This document shows positions 51,630-60,570 of a stretch of DNA of 64,000 bases, piece by piece. A model generated the notes under the pieces. It searched no databases and was not told where the DNA came from. It saw only the letters and a list, made by a program, of their open reading frames with translations. Both the position numbers and the translations under genes were made by a program. The first letter of the stretch is position 1. The number at the start of each line of letters is the position of its first letter. Source of the DNA: Bacteroides helcogenes P 36-108 (GTDB taxonomy: Bacteria; Bacteroidota; Bacteroidia; Bacteroidales; Bacteroidaceae); the NCBI RefSeq assembly GCF_000186225.1, contig NC_014933.1, forward strand, positions 2,480,001-2,544,000, written 5' to 3'.

Positions 51630-53819
51630 TTATCTGATGAACAAGAGTTCTCTGTACTTGGGCAACGTCCACATCTGGTTGTCAACGATGAGTTCCAACT
51701 TGTCTATGTGGTAACGGATTTCTTCCATCATCGGCACGATGTTGTCGTGGTAGGCGATGGCTTTGGTACGTTCACATTCTATTTTGTTGGCCACCTTGCG
51801 GGCTTCAATCATGGCATCTACATGCTCCTTGACAAAAGCCGTTCGGTCTGCAATCTCCTCGATGAGTTCCAGATTCTTGGCGGATAGCTTCTCGGCCTTT
51901 TCGGCGGGGAAGAGGGACTTCATTTTATATACGTTGTCTATCAGGTCGGTCTGATACTGCGTGGCCACGGGGATGATGTGGTTCATCACCAGGTCGCCCA
52001 GTACGCGGGCTTCGATTTGGATTTTCTTTGTATAAGTCTCCCATTTCACTTCGTTGCGGGCTTCCAGCTCCTTCTGTGTCATTACGCCTGTGGTTTCAAA
52101 CATCTCGATGCTTTCCGGTTTCAGATAGTTGTCGAAGATGACAGGCACACTGGTTTCGCAATCCAGACCACGGCGCGCTGCTTCTGCCTTCCATTCATCG
52201 CTGTAACCGTTGCCATCGAAGTGGATGGGCTTGCATATCTTGATGTATTGGCGGATGACGTCGAGTATGGCGGAAATTTTCGGTTCACCTTTCTCAATAA
52301 GTGCATCCACGTCTTGCTTGAATTCCGTCAACTGCTCGGCAAGGGCGGAGTTCAAGGCAATCATGGCACTGGCGCAGTTGGCCTCGCTGCCCACGGCGCG
52401 GAATTCGAAGCGGTTACCGGTAAAGGCGAACGGGCTGGTGCGGTTGCGGTCGGTGTTGTCTATCATCAGTTCCGGAATCTGTGGGATGTCCAGCTTCATG
52501 CCCTGCTTGCCGCTGAGGCTAATGAGGTCGTCCTTTGTGCTTTCCTCGATATGCTCCAGAACCTGGCTTAATTGCTTGCCCAAGAAGGAAGATATGATTG
52601 CGGGAGGTGCTTCATTGGCTCCCAGGCGGTGAGCGTTTGTGGCGCTGGAGATGCTTGCTTTCAGCAGTCCGTTGTGGCGGTAAACGGCCATCAGGGTGTT
52701 TACGATGAAAGTAATGAAACGCAGGTTTTCTTCAGGCAGCTTGCCGGGAGCATGGAGCAGCACGCCAGTGTCGGTTCCCAACGACCAGTTGTTGTGCTTG
52801 CCGCTTCCGTTGATGCCTTTGAAGGGCTTTTCGTGCAGCAATACGCGAAATCCGTGATTACGGGCAATCTTGCGCATCAGTGACATGATGAGCATATTGT
52901 GATCCACGGCCAGATTGCATTCCTCGAAGATGGGAGCCAGTTCAAACTGGTTGGGTGCTACTTCGTTGTGGCGGGTTTTGACGGGGATGCCGAGTTTCAG
53001 GGCTTCGATTTCGAGCTCCTTCATGAAGGCGGCTACACGCGGGGGGATGGCTCCGAAGTAGTGGTCTTCGAGTTGCTGGTTCTTGGCACTGTCGTGTCCG
53101 GTCAGGGTGCGGCCGGTCATCAGCAAGTCGGGACGTGCGGCATAGAGGCCTTCGTCAACGAGGAAGTATTCCTGTTCCCAGCCCAGGTAGGCAACCACCT
53201 TCTTTACTTCGGGGTTGAAGTAGCGGCATACGTCCACGGCAGCTTTGTCCACGGCCCGCAGTGCTTTGAGCAACGGAGCCTTGTAGTCCAGTGACTCGCC
53301 GGTATATGCGATGAAGATGGTGGGGATGCAGAGTGTGTCATCCACGATGAATGCGGGAGACGAGGGGTCCCAAGCGGAGTAGCCTCTGGCTTCGAAAGTG
53401 TTGCGGATGCCTCCGTTGGGGAAGCTGGATGCGTCCGGCTCCTGCTGTACAAGCAGTTTGCCTGTGAATTCCTCCATCATTCCGCCTTTGCCGTCGTGCT
53501 CTACAAAGGCATCATGCTTTTCGGCAGTACCTTCGGTGAGAGGATGAAACCAATGCGTATAGTGGGTTACGCCCATTTCTGTGGCCCATTTCTTCATGCC
53601 TGCGGCTACCTCATCGGCGATGCTGCGGTCCAGCGGCGCGCCGTTGTCTATCACGTCGGTCAGCTTGGCATATACTTTGCTGGGCAGATAGCGGAACATC
53701 TTTTCTTTGTTGAATACATACTTGGCGAAGTACTCTGACGGACGTTCCGCCGGAACTGCCACTTCAACGGGTTTCTTCTTGAACGCCGTCTCTACTACTC
53801 TGAATCTTAATTTTGACAT
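51630..53819 (-). CDS. glnN: Glutamine synthetase, type III
   Basis: A 729-residue enzyme of the large GSIII class, typical of Bacteroides, making glutamine from glutamate, ammonia and ATP. Recognisable regions are GWEQEYFLVDEGLYAARPDL (about 215-234), FKGINGSGKHNNWSLGTDTG (about 330-349, the conserved GxGxHxNxS), NRTSPFAFTGNRFEFRAVGS and HFDGNGYSDEWKAEA. It lies downstream of the ammonium channel and PII genes, making a full ammonia uptake and assimilation set. Confidence 0.95.
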   Translation of the reverse strand: MSKLRFRVVETAFKKKPVEVAVPAERPSEYFAKYVFNKEKMFRYLPSKVYAKLTDVIDNGAPLDRSIADEVAAGMKKWATEMGVTHYTHWFHPLTEGTAEKHDAFVEHDGKGGMMEEFTGKLLVQQEPDASSFPNGGIRNTFEARGYSAWDPSSPAFIVDDTLCIPTIFIAYTGESLDYKAPLLKALRAVDKAAVDVCRYFNPEVKKVVAYLGWEQEYFLVDEGLYAARPDLLMTGRTLTGHDSAKNQQLEDHYFGAIPPRVAAFMKELEIEALKLGIPVKTRHNEVAPNQFELAPIFEECNLAVDHNMLIMSLMRKIARNHGFRVLLHEKPFKGINGSGKHNNWSLGTDTGVLLHAPGKLPEENLRFITFIVNTLMAVYRHNGLLKASISSATNAHRLGANEAPPAIISSFLGKQLSQVLEHIEESTKDDLISLSGKQGMKLDIPQIPELMIDNTDRNRTSPFAFTGNRFEFRAVGSEANCASAMIALNSALAEQLTEFKQDVDALIEKGEPKISAILDVIRQYIKICKPIHFDGNGYSDEWKAEAARRGLDCETSVPVIFDNYLKPESIEMFETTGVMTQKELEARNEVKWETYTKKIQIEARVLGDLVMNHIIPVATQYQTDLIDNVYKMKSLFPAEKAEKLSAKNLELIEEIADRTAFVKEHVDAMIEARKVANKIECERTKAIAYHDNIVPMMEEIRYHIDKLELIVDNQMWTLPKYRELLFIR

Positions 53820-53888
53820 AATACCTTGAGTGTAAATTGTTGGTTTATAAAAATTATATTGTTAGAGTAAAAAAATCTCTTTTATTGT

Positions 53889-53918
53889 TCCCGGAAAGGC
53901 GGTCAGGCCCGTCCGGGA
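53889..53918 (-). terminator. Stem-loop between amt and glnN
   Basis: TCCCGGA (53889-53895) pairs with TCCGGGA (53912-53918) around a GC-rich loop. A T7 run appears about 15 bases further along on the minus strand, too far for a classic terminator. It may be a partial terminator or an RNA-stability element. Confidence 0.4.
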
Positions 53919-53926
53919 TAAGTGTT

Positions 53927-55336
53927 TTAGTTGTAGGCCGACTCTCCGTGTTCGTAGATGTCGAGTCCTTCTTCCTCAATACGCTTCGGAACGCGCAAGC
54001 CATGAATTTTGTCCAGCGCTTTGAAGATGAGATAGCCCATGCCTGCCGCCCAGCATCCTACCACCAGCGCACCGAATATCTGTGCGCCGAGGAAACTCCA
54101 GCCTGCACCATAGAGAAGGCCTTCACTGGTGGAGAATAGCCCCGTGAGGATAGTGCCGAGGCAACCGCATACGCCGTGTACGGAACTTGCGCCCACGGGA
54201 TCGTCTATCTTCAGTATCCTGTCGATGAATTCTACGGAGTATATCATTACGATGCCGCAGATGGTTCCGATAATCACTGCACCTGTTGCCGATACAACGT
54301 CACATCCTGCCGTGATACCTACCAATCCGGCAAGGATGCCGTTCAGGGTCAGTGACAGGGAGGGCTTGCCGTACTTCAGCCAACTGATGCAAAGGGCGAA
54401 GAATCCGCCTGCGCAGGCTGCCAGGTTTGTGGTGAGAAACACGTGTGAGATGGCTTCCTGGTCTGTCGTAGTGGCTGCTGCCAATTGTGAGCCGGGATTG
54501 AAGCCGAACCACCCGAACCAAAGGATGAATACGCCGAGTGCCGCAATGGTGAGGTTATGTCCGGGAATGGCCTTGGAACTTCCGTCCTTGCCATACTTTC
54601 CGATGCGCGGACCCAGGATGGCAGCGCCTACCAGTGCTATCCAGCCGCCTACGGAGTGCACGATGGTGGAGCCAGCGAAGTCGTGAAATGTAGTGCCGAA
54701 AGCGCTCATCATGAACGAGCCTTCATCACCGTTCATCAGCCAGCCTCCTCCCCAGGTCCAGTGGCCGGAAATGGGATAGATCAGTACACTGATGAAGATG
54801 GTATAGACCAGATACATGGAGAACTTGGTGCGTTCGGCCATGGCGCCGGACACAATGGTGGCGGCCGTAGCGCAGAATACGGTCTGGAATACGAGAAAAC
54901 CTTCGTTTGGCAGTCCGCCGCCGTCATGGAAGGCAAGGTCCATGAAGTGGGGCATACCCACAAAATCGCCTATCCCGAACATCAGCCCGAAACCGATGAA
55001 CCAATAGAGCAGTGAGCCGAACATGAAGTCCACGAAGTTTTTCATCAGTATGTTGGCGGTGTTTTTGGTGCGTGTGAAGCCTGCCTCTACCAAGGCGAAG
55101 CCCGGCTGCATGAAGAATACCAGCATGGCAGCGAGCAGCATCCATACGGTGTTAACGCCCGATACCAGTTGCGATACGGTGTCTCCGTCCGTTCCTTCGG
55201 CTGACGACAGTGTCGTGTCGGCCGCCGTCACGCTGTCCGTCACGGCGGTGGGGATCTGTGCGTAAATATCTGTTGTGAGGCAGCAAGCTATGAATATAGC
55301 AATGGCTGTACACAGCTTCGTGAGGCTGCGTTTCAT
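53927..55336 (-). CDS. amtB: Ammonium transporter (Amt family)
   Basis: A 469-residue channel. A cleavable signal peptide (about 1-22, TDIYAQ), as in E. coli AmtB, precedes a short Ser/Thr-rich stretch and eleven helices. FALVEAGFTRTKNTANILMK (about 80-99), GHWTWGGGWL, FDFAGSTIVHSVGGW-like DFAGSTIVHSVGGWIALVGA and GVHG (SSVHGVCGCLG) contain the Trp/His residues lining the pore. The ATG at 55336 is used; one at 55348 is possible. PII upstream is the usual regulator of this channel. Confidence 0.94.
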   Translation of the reverse strand: MKRSLTKLCTAIAIFIACCLTTDIYAQIPTAVTDSVTAADTTLSSAEGTDGDTVSQLVSGVNTVWMLLAAMLVFFMQPGFALVEAGFTRTKNTANILMKNFVDFMFGSLLYWFIGFGLMFGIGDFVGMPHFMDLAFHDGGGLPNEGFLVFQTVFCATAATIVSGAMAERTKFSMYLVYTIFISVLIYPISGHWTWGGGWLMNGDEGSFMMSAFGTTFHDFAGSTIVHSVGGWIALVGAAILGPRIGKYGKDGSSKAIPGHNLTIAALGVFILWFGWFGFNPGSQLAAATTTDQEAISHVFLTTNLAACAGGFFALCISWLKYGKPSLSLTLNGILAGLVGITAGCDVVSATGAVIIGTICGIVMIYSVEFIDRILKIDDPVGASSVHGVCGCLGTILTGLFSTSEGLLYGAGWSFLGAQIFGALVVGCWAAGMGYLIFKALDKIHGLRVPKRIEEEGLDIYEHGESAYN

Positions 55337-55372
55337 ATATGTGTCCATAAGTTTTTTTTATTTTAGTTGTAC

Positions 55373-55729
55373 CTATCTTTCTTGTTCGGCATTATACAGT
55401 GCAATGTCGCCGCGCTCGGCAGTACGGATGCGAATGGCATCCTCGATGGGGATGACAAAGATGCGCCCGTCTCCTATCTCGCCTGTCCGGGCTGACTTGA
55501 GGATGGCTTGTACAGTTTTTTCTGTATTCTTGTCGCGCACCACGATGGAGATCAGAATGCGTTCGATGGTGCTGGTGTCGTACATCACACCACGGTAGAT
55601 GCGGGCTTGCCTGGACTTCCCGATGCCTCTCACTTCGTAGTAAGAGAACCATTCGATGTCCGCTTCGAGCAGTGCGTCTTTCACCTCCTCGAACTTGGTC
55701 TTGCGGATAATAGCTTCAATCTTTTTCAT
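55373..55729 (-). CDS. glnK: Nitrogen regulatory protein PII
   Basis: A 118-residue PII protein. The T-loop region is about 37-55 (IGKSRQARIYRGVMYDTST) with the Tyr of the YRG and the Tyr at the usual uridylylation position kept. The B-loop and C-loop (TGEIGDGRIFVIPIEDAIRI) bind ATP and 2-oxoglutarate. It stands between a TorF-like gene and amt, as in typical glnK-amtB pairs. It probably plugs the ammonium channel when nitrogen is plentiful. Confidence 0.94.
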   Translation of the reverse strand: MKKIEAIIRKTKFEEVKDALLEADIEWFSYYEVRGIGKSRQARIYRGVMYDTSTIERILISIVVRDKNTEKTVQAILKSARTGEIGDGRIFVIPIEDAIRIRTAERGDIALYNAEQER

Positions 55730-55771
55730 ACCTTAAAACAATTTATGGTTTATACCTGTGTGTTCTATCTT

Positions 55772-56497
55772 TCAGAAAGTCAGCCCGAAAGTGAAGTACG
55801 CCTTGTCCTCATAAGGATTGAACGTCACTTGGGCAAAGGCGGGTAAAGCGAAAGAATCTGTGATCTTTATCTCCTTGCTTGCCGTCAGGCTGATGTTGGT
55901 CACATTGCACTTGTCAGAGTATGCGCCTTCCCACGGTGTAAGGCCTGCTTCTGCCGACCAGTCCAGTCCGCCCAGGCTGAAAGGTGCGCTGATGCCGATG
56001 TAGGTGGAATAGGCACGGTCACCGTCGGCCTTGCGTGCATCGTTTCCGGCAAAGTTCGTGTTCCACGCCACTGCCACGGGCCCGAAGTCATAGCCCAAAG
56101 TAGCCTCGAACACATGCCCTGTCCGGTTTGCGCCATACTTGAAGTAGTGAGTCACCGTTTCGCCTGTCTTGTTATTTTCTGCCGGATCAAACCAATAGTC
56201 GGTGATGGTTGCGCTGAATCCTCCCGTGTTGTAACTCAGACTGAAGTCAAGTTCTTTGGCATCGTTTTTGTCTAAGCCCACAGACCCCCAGGCTTCCAGC
56301 TTGATCCCCCGGTATGAAACGGATGCGTCGGGCTGGATGCTTACACCGCCGCAGTCCATGCCGCGCCATACGTAGTTGCTGACAAGGCCAGTTCCGACAG
56401 ACGCTTCCATCTTGTTCTGTGCATTGGCAGTGAAAGTCATTGCTGCCGATAACAGCGCTATGGCTATTGTCCCTAATTTTGCGTTTCTTGTTTTCAT
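55772..56497 (-). CDS. TorF-family putative porin / outer membrane beta-barrel
   Basis: A 241-residue protein with a signal peptide (AMTFTANAQ, about 1-26). It has alternating beta strands (VSNYVWRGMDCGGVSIQPDA; FDFSLSYNTGG-like LDFSLSYNTGGFSATITDYW) and a C-terminal strand ending in Phe (AYFTFGLTF), the signature of outer membrane barrels. SNYVWRG is the TorF family start. Its place between dapL and PII hints at a nitrogen-linked role, but no substrate is known. Confidence 0.85.
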   Translation of the reverse strand: MKTRNAKLGTIAIALLSAAMTFTANAQNKMEASVGTGLVSNYVWRGMDCGGVSIQPDASVSYRGIKLEAWGSVGLDKNDAKELDFSLSYNTGGFSATITDYWFDPAENNKTGETVTHYFKYGANRTGHVFEATLGYDFGPVAVAWNTNFAGNDARKADGDRAYSTYIGISAPFSLGGLDWSAEAGLTPWEGAYSDKCNVTNISLTASKEIKITDSFALPAFAQVTFNPYEDKAYFTFGLTF

Positions 56498-56530
56498 ACC
56501 TTCTTGCTTTTTAAGTTTTAAAATATCGCT

Positions 56531-57766
56531 TTATCTTTTCAGCCAGCTTCGGATGCGCTTCATGGCTTCCGTGCAGTCCTCATGCTTTCCGAATGCGGTG
56601 AGCCGTATGTAGCCTTCTCCGTTGGGGCCGAATCCCACACCCGGAGTGGCGACTACGTTTGCTTCATACAACATTTGCTCGAAGAACTTCCATGAACTTG
56701 TGCCGTCCGGAGTTTTCAGCCAGATATAAGGGGCGTTTACTCCGCCATACACTTTCAGCCCGGCAGCTTCGAGACCTTCCTTCATGGTGCGTGCGTTGTC
56801 CATATAGTAGTCTATCGTTTCCTTTACCTGCCGTTGGCCTTCGGGGGTGTAGATGGCTTCCGCAGCCCGTTGGGTGATATAGCTTGTACCATTGAATTTG
56901 GTGCACTGCCGGCGGTTCCAGAGTTTGTTCAGAGGGATGCGCTCACCTTCCAATGTAGCGGCTGTAAGTTCTTTCGGCACTACGGTGTAGCCGCAGCGCA
57001 CTCCTGTGAACCCGGCGGTCTTGGAGAAACTGTGGAATTCGATGGCACATTTCTTTGCTCCTTTTATTTCGTAGATGGAGTGGGGTACGTCCTCTTCCCG
57101 GATGAAGGCTTCGTATGCTGCGTCAAACAGGATGAGTGTGTCGTTGGCCAGTGCATAGTCCACCCATTTCTTCAGTTCGGGCTTGGTCAGTGTCGTTCCC
57201 GTGGGATTGTTGGGATAGCAGAGGTAAATGATGTCTATGCGCTTGTCCGGTATTTCGGGGATGAAATTGTTTTCGGAAGTACAGGGCATGTATGTCACGT
57301 TGCTCCATTTGCTGCCTTCTTCCAGCACTCCGGCGCGTCCGCACATCACGTTGCTGTCTATGTAAACCGGATAAATGGGATCGGTCACCCCTACGCTGTT
57401 ATCGTGGCGGAGGATGTCACCGATGTTTCCCGTGTCACTCTTCGCTCCATCGCTGATGAAGATTTCCGATGGGCTGAAGTGAATGCCACGCGGTGCATAG
57501 TCATGTTTGATGATGGCTTCTATCAAAAAATCATAGCCTTGTTCGGGTCCGTAGCCCCGGAATGTCCCGGCATCGGCCATCTCCTCCACTGCCCTGTGCA
57601 TCGCTTCGATGCAGGCTTGTGGCAGTGGCCGGGTAACGTCTCCGATGCCCAGACGGATGACCTCTTGCTTGGGGTGTGTTATCCTGAATGTATTTACCTT
57701 TTTAGCAATGTCCGAGAACAGGTAGCTTCCCGGAAGTTTTAAAAAATGCTCGTTAACTAATGCCAT
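56531..57766 (-). CDS. dapL: LL-diaminopimelate aminotransferase
   Basis: A 411-residue PLP aminotransferase that converts tetrahydrodipicolinate directly to LL-diaminopimelate, bypassing the succinylase route. [20 protein letters not shown] (about 39-58), [33 protein letters not shown] and the PLP-Lys motif [15 protein letters not shown] (Lys about residue 270) match DapL. DapF, the next pathway enzyme, is encoded just upstream, giving a two-gene lysine/cell-wall module. Confidence 0.95.
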   Translation of the reverse strand: MALVNEHFLKLPGSYLFSDIAKKVNTFRITHPKQEVIRLGIGDVTRPLPQACIEAMHRAVEEMADAGTFRGYGPEQGYDFLIEAIIKHDYAPRGIHFSPSEIFISDGAKSDTGNIGDILRHDNSVGVTDPIYPVYIDSNVMCGRAGVLEEGSKWSNVTYMPCTSENNFIPEIPDKRIDIIYLCYPNNPTGTTLTKPELKKWVDYALANDTLILFDAAYEAFIREEDVPHSIYEIKGAKKCAIEFHSFSKTAGFTGVRCGYTVVPKELTAATLEGERIPLNKLWNRRQCTKFNGTSYITQRAAEAIYTPEGQRQVKETIDYYMDNARTMKEGLEAAGLKVYGGVNAPYIWLKTPDGTSSWKFFEQMLYEANVVATPGVGFGPNGEGYIRLTAFGKHEDCTEAMKRIRSWLKR

Positions 57767-57821
57767 ATCTTTGTCTTTTTTGTTTTAAGTTTCTTCTGTT
57801 TTCTTTCTCGGCGTCATTTTT

Positions 57822-58667
57822 TTATACTTCAATCTCCCCTTCAAATACTTTGGTTGCTCCGCCTGTCATAAGAACATGTTTGGAAGCTACATCCCAGTCG
57901 ATATCGACTGAGCCGCCATCCATGATGATGATCGATTGCCTGCCGGCTCGTCCCGTAAGGAAAGCTGCCACTGCCGTGGCGCAGGCGCCTGTGCCACAGG
58001 CTTGTGTGATGCCTGACCCTCGCTCCCAGACACGCATCCTGATTTGTCCCTTGCCCAGCACTTGGGCAAATTCCACATTGATTCTTCCGGGGAAAAGGGG
58101 ATGGTTCTCTATCTTGGGGCCGATGGCTGCCAAATCCGTATCCGTGATGTCGTTGACGAAAATCACGATGTGCGGATTTCCCATTGAAACGGTGGTTCCT
58201 ACATATCGTTTTCCTTCTATGAGTATAGGTTGCTCTTTCATCGGTTTAGCTCCATTACCGTCATAGTTCACAGGTTCGTCGGCCGGAATTCCCATGTCCA
58301 CTGTTACGGTGTTCACTTTTCCGTCGGCAGCTACGTGCAACTTCAGTATTTTGATGCCCGACAAGGTATCGAGGGTAATTTCTGTTTTCTTGGTCAGTCC
58401 GTAGTCAAAAAGATATTTTCCGATGCATCTGCTTGCATTGCCGCACATCATGGCTTCCGAACCGTCGGCGTTGAAGATGCGCATGCTGAAATCCGCTTTA
58501 TCCGACTTCCCGATAAGTACCAGGCCGTCGCTGCCGATTCCCGTGTGTGGCGTGCTCCATGTCTTCGAGAGCCTTTCCGGATTTTCGACAGGGTATTGGG
58601 TTGTATCCACATATATATAGTCATTTCCTGCGCCATGCATCTTGGTAAATTTTATGCTTCTTGTCAT
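57822..58667 (-). CDS. dapF: Diaminopimelate epimerase
   Basis: A 281-residue enzyme turning LL-DAP into meso-DAP for lysine and peptidoglycan. [14 protein letters not shown] opens the first half-domain. The catalytic cysteines are in [20 protein letters not shown] (about 67-86) and [19 protein letters not shown] (about 214-232). The ATG at 58667 ([10 protein letters not shown]) is chosen over one three codons upstream. First gene of the minus-strand nitrogen/lysine cluster. Confidence 0.95.
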   Translation of the reverse strand: MTRSIKFTKMHGAGNDYIYVDTTQYPVENPERLSKTWSTPHTGIGSDGLVLIGKSDKADFSMRIFNADGSEAMMCGNASRCIGKYLFDYGLTKKTEITLDTLSGIKILKLHVAADGKVNTVTVDMGIPADEPVNYDGNGAKPMKEQPILIEGKRYVGTTVSMGNPHIVIFVNDITDTDLAAIGPKIENHPLFPGRINVEFAQVLGKGQIRMRVWERGSGITQACGTGACATAVAAFLTGRAGRQSIIIMDGGSVDIDWDVASKHVLMTGGATKVFEGEIEV

Positions 58668-59068
58668 TTTGCACATTGTCGGTTAATTAATATATCCTTT
58701 TGTTTTCTTTCGATGCAAATATACGACGTTTTGGATAATGATTGTCATAAAGGAATGTCTATTTTCTATTTATTTTTAGTGCAGCTTTCAGTCAGTGCAA
58801 ATATAAGCTGATTCTTCTTTCAATTTATAAGTATGTGAAGCTATATTTAAGTAAATTGTAATTATCAGTAATGTTATGCTCTGGAGGAAATAAGAAAAAA
58901 GATTGTATAATTGTGAAATTACTACCTTTTTGTGTGCCTAAAATGCTTTTACCGTTGATATAATGCAATGTTTTAGCCCATTTTAATTTCTATATGTATA
59001 TATAGGATTTGCTCTCTTTTTAAATTTGCTGTTATATTCGGATGAATGTATCATGCTCGCTGCTGTTA
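58668..59068. other. Intergenic region between divergent dapF and efflux operons
   Basis: About 400 bases without a credible ORF. Two minus-strand TATATTTG elements (58716-58723 and 58798-58805) could be -7 boxes for dapF; neither has a clear -33 partner. The remainder is A/T-rich with no repeat seen. The efflux operon's regulatory sites begin at 59070. Confidence 0.5.
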
Positions 59069-59069
59069 T

Positions 59070-59098
59070 CCGAAAATGTACAGAGTGTTCATTTTCGG
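59070..59098. promoter_or_regulatory. Palindromic activator site upstream of the efflux operon
   Basis: CCGAAAATG (59070-59078) and CATTTTCGG (59090-59098) are exact inverted arms separated by 11 bases. An outer AGTGT/ACACT pair surrounds the second arm. The centre lies about 89 bases before the predicted start site, the position expected for an enhancer-binding protein of a sigma-54 promoter. A related site occurs at 63267-63294. Confidence 0.75.
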
Positions 59099-59145
59099 AC
59101 ACTCCGTATATTGGTCTTTACGCTTATTTTCAATAATTTATGTTT

Positions 59146-59162
59146 TTGGCATGAATTTGGCT
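59146..59162 (+). promoter_or_regulatory. Sigma-54 (-24/-12) promoter of the efflux operon
   Basis: TTGGCATGAATTTGGCT has the invariant GG and GC doublets exactly 12 bases apart and agrees well with TTGGCACG-N4-TTGCA. The start site would be near 59173, about 33 bases before the ATG at 59206. No TAnnTTTG element is present here. Confidence 0.7.
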
Positions 59163-59205
59163 ACCATAAAGATTGAATGAAATAATTAAATCATAAATAG
59201 AAGGT

Positions 59206-60453
59206 ATGGACAGAGAAATTCCGAAAGAAGTTCGCAACAAGGAACGTAATAAGAAAATCATTCGGTATGGTGGCATGGGGGTGGCAGGCGTCATAGTAAT
59301 CAGTGCACTCATTTCATTGATGCGTACCGGTGTGAAGGAACAGGATCTTGTGTTCTCCAAAGTGGGTAGGGGGACGATTGAAGTGAGTGTCAGTGCATCC
59401 GGAAAAGTAGTGCCCGCATTCGAGGAAATCATCAATTCGCCCATCAACACCCGCATTCTGGAAGTATATAGGAAAGGTGGAGACAGTGTGGATGTCGGTA
59501 CTCCGATTTTGAAACTGGACTTGCAGAGTGCCGAAACGGATTATAAGAAGCTTCTGGATGAGGAGCAGATGCGCAGCTATAAATTGAAGCAGCTTCAGGT
59601 GAATAATCAGACGAAACTGAATGACCTGCAAATGCAAATCAAAGTTTCGGCCATGAAGCTGAACCGCATGAAAGTGGAATTGCGTAACGAACGTTACCTC
59701 GACAGTCTTGGTTCGGGTACTACGGATAAAGTGCGTCAGGCGGAGTTGAGCTACAATGTCGCCCAACTGGAGTATGAGCAACTGAAGCAGAAATACGCCA
59801 ATGAGAGGGAAGTGCTTGCCGCCGAATACAAGGTACAGGAGTTGGATTTCAGCATGTTCCGTAAAAGCCTTGCCGAAACCAAGCGGACGCTGGACGATGC
59901 ACAAGTACGCTCTCCGCGAAAGGCCATCCTTACCTACATCAATAATCAGATCGGCGCACAGGTTTCGGAAGGCAGCCAGATTGCGGTGATTTCCGATTTG
60001 AGCCACTTCAAGGTGGAAGGTGAGATTGCCGATACCTATGGCGACCGTGTGGCTGCCGGGGGCAGGGCGATTGTGAAAATAGGTAGTGAGAAGCTGGAAG
60101 GTTCTGTAAGCAGTGTGACTCCGCTTTCAAAGAATGGTGTGATTTCCTTCACGGTGCAGTTGAATGAAGATAACAATCGCCGTCTTCGTTCAGGCTTGAA
60201 GACAGATGTATATGTAATGAATGCTGTAAAAGAGGACGTGATGCGTGTGGCCAACGCCAGCTATTATGTGGGGCGGGGAGAGTACGAACTCTTTGTGCGC
60301 AACTCTGACAAGGAAATAGTGAAACGGAAAGTACAGTTGGGCGACTCGAATTTTGAGTTTGTAGAGGTTGTCAGCGGTCTGAAACCGGGTGATGAAGTAG
60401 TGGTGAGCGACATGAGTCAATACAAGAACAAGAATAAACTGAAACTGAAGTAA
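59206..60453 (+). CDS. Membrane-fusion (HlyD/RND-type periplasmic adaptor) protein
   Basis: A 415-residue adaptor with one N-terminal helix (GMGVAGVIVISALISLM, about 25-41). A barrel-sandwich region (FEEIINSPINTRILEVYRKG), a long coiled-coil hairpin (about 100-230) and beta-barrel domains (about 260-400) follow. Such proteins link an inner membrane ABC transporter to an outer membrane channel. It is the first gene of an operon with two FtsX-like permeases and an ATPase. The outer membrane partner is not in the window. Confidence 0.9.
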   Translation: MDREIPKEVRNKERNKKIIRYGGMGVAGVIVISALISLMRTGVKEQDLVFSKVGRGTIEVSVSASGKVVPAFEEIINSPINTRILEVYRKGGDSVDVGTPILKLDLQSAETDYKKLLDEEQMRSYKLKQLQVNNQTKLNDLQMQIKVSAMKLNRMKVELRNERYLDSLGSGTTDKVRQAELSYNVAQLEYEQLKQKYANEREVLAAEYKVQELDFSMFRKSLAETKRTLDDAQVRSPRKAILTYINNQIGAQVSEGSQIAVISDLSHFKVEGEIADTYGDRVAAGGRAIVKIGSEKLEGSVSSVTPLSKNGVISFTVQLNEDNNRRLRSGLKTDVYVMNAVKEDVMRVANASYYVGRGEYELFVRNSDKEIVKRKVQLGDSNFEFVEVVSGLKPGDEVVVSDMSQYKNKNKLKLK

Positions 60454-60457
60454 TCTC

Positions 60458-60512
60458 TTTTACCCTTGCATGTTACGCTTTTTACCCCTGCATGTAACCG
60501 ATGTATCCCCTG
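60458..60512. repeat. Phased 22-bp repeat array G (short)
   Basis: TTTTACCCTTGCATGT (60458) recurs 22 bases later as TTTTACCCCTGCATGT (60480), with a weaker third unit (TGTATCCCCTG, from about 60502). It fills the gap between the adaptor gene and the first permease. Confidence 0.6.
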
Positions 60513-60570
60513 AAGAAACAGTTGTTCATCTCTCATAAAATGGAAAACTATTAAATAGCAAAATAACAAT

